A DNA stretch of 64,000 bases from Sanderia malayensis. Its lineage: Eukaryota; Cnidaria; Scyphozoa; Semaeostomeae; Pelagiidae. Where the stretch lies: contig RQOL01000374.1 in the NCBI GenBank assembly GCA_013076295.1, positions 5,322,743-5,386,742 of the forward strand. Reading direction: 5' to 3'. Made by a program: the position numbers and the translations under genes. Positions 63,560-64,000 of this stretch are shown piece after piece; position 1 is the first letter of the stretch; the number at the start of each line of letters is the position of its first letter. Under the pieces are notes generated by a model that saw only the letters and a program-made list of their open reading frames with translations, was not told the DNA's origin and did not search any database.

Positions 63560-64000
63560 AAAAAAGCAATCTAATCCACAAAGCAATACTCAGTGCACAG
63601 CGTGAGCGTGATTGTTTTCACCCCAGCAAATTTTGTCGCACGTGGCAACGCTTCGCGTGACGTCACACCGAATCGGTATATATCTAGAAATGATGTTGTA
63701 ACCTATTTTGTTTCTTATGCATTTTTTATCAACCTAAATTATAAAACTTATTGATTGTTGCTGAATTACCTGAATTTGAATTTGAATTTTCTAATGCAAA
63801 AAAATTTCACATGTTGATTTTTTTTATTTTGAATGAAAGCCAAAGATGTACTGATCAGTTTGATGCAATTTTGACGTGCATCTGACAAATATAAGTTACT
63901 TTAATTTCACCTTGAATCAGGCCACCCTTTGCGAATAATATCGCAACACTGTGACGTCACAGTGATGACCCAAAATATTTTTCCCAATAGAAGTCACTGG
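63560..64000. other. 5' flank of the SWIM/YqaJ gene
   Basis: Promoter-side DNA of the minus-strand gene, with two nearly identical GTGACGTCAC-type sites (GTGACGTCAC at 63,951-63,960 and CGTGACGTCACACC at 63,656-63,669). These are palindromic CRE-like motifs. No other gene is seen before the window ends. Confidence 0.4.

Overview
The window looks like intergenic or accessory DNA of an invertebrate animal, most plausibly a cnidarian. Evidence: short exons with GT/AG junctions, AT-rich intergenic DNA, and dense remnants of BEL/Pao, LINE, hAT, PIF/Harbinger, P-element, MULE and pogo-like transposons. The species cannot be read from the sequence, and other marine invertebrates are not excluded. 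Almost every recognisable coding stretch belongs to a mobile element or a multicopy gene family, and most are broken.

Layout. 1-5,697 is a 14-bp minisatellite with higher-order structure. It passes into ATGT microsatellite, GC-rich modules, several copies of a ~600-bp dispersed repeat, and a 115-bp tandem array whose real period is 345 bp (to ~9,780). 9,961-10,480 is a RecQ-like helicase exon. 10,973-13,060 is a DNA transposon remnant with inverted repeats that holds part of a nuclease-like gene. 13,454-17,035 is a decayed BEL/Pao element. 17-24 kb is mostly decayed DNA with a P-element transposase and a third dispersed-repeat copy. 24,035-25,500 and 36,534-38,925 are two decayed hAT elements. 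Between them lies a four-layer nest: a nuclease-like gene was hit by a young BEL/Pao retrotransposon (26,197-35,545), which was hit by a 1,571-bp foldback element, whose centre was hit by a 399-bp pogo-like MITE. 39.2-41.6 kb is a PIF/Harbinger transposase broken by a solo LTR. 43,008-43,775 is a Harbinger deletion derivative. 44.6-46.2 kb holds MULE-like and HIRAN-like remnants. 46,286-49,451 is an apparently exact 1,583-bp tandem duplication of a zinc-finger/HTH gene fragment plus the 5' part of a LINE. 52.9-54.5 kb is another LINE. 54,950-59,582 (minus) is the most complete copy of the nuclease-like/CXC gene family. The right end has a family-B-DNA-polymerase-like gene (59,916-61,456, plus) convergent with a spliced SWIM / YqaJ exonuclease / PHD gene (61,537-63,539, minus).

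Main inference. The multicopy FEN1/XPG-like-plus-CXC gene family (10,973-13,060; 26,120-36,476; 54,950-59,582) appears to be transposon-encoded. One copy sits inside inverted repeats that begin TAGAC, followed by a small terminal hairpin, with a 3-bp target duplication. The foldback element inside the BEL has the same end signature. This points to an Academ-like DNA transposon system with autonomous-derived, deletion-derived and palindromic members in one window. The link is inferred from sequence read by eye and has not been tested by any search.
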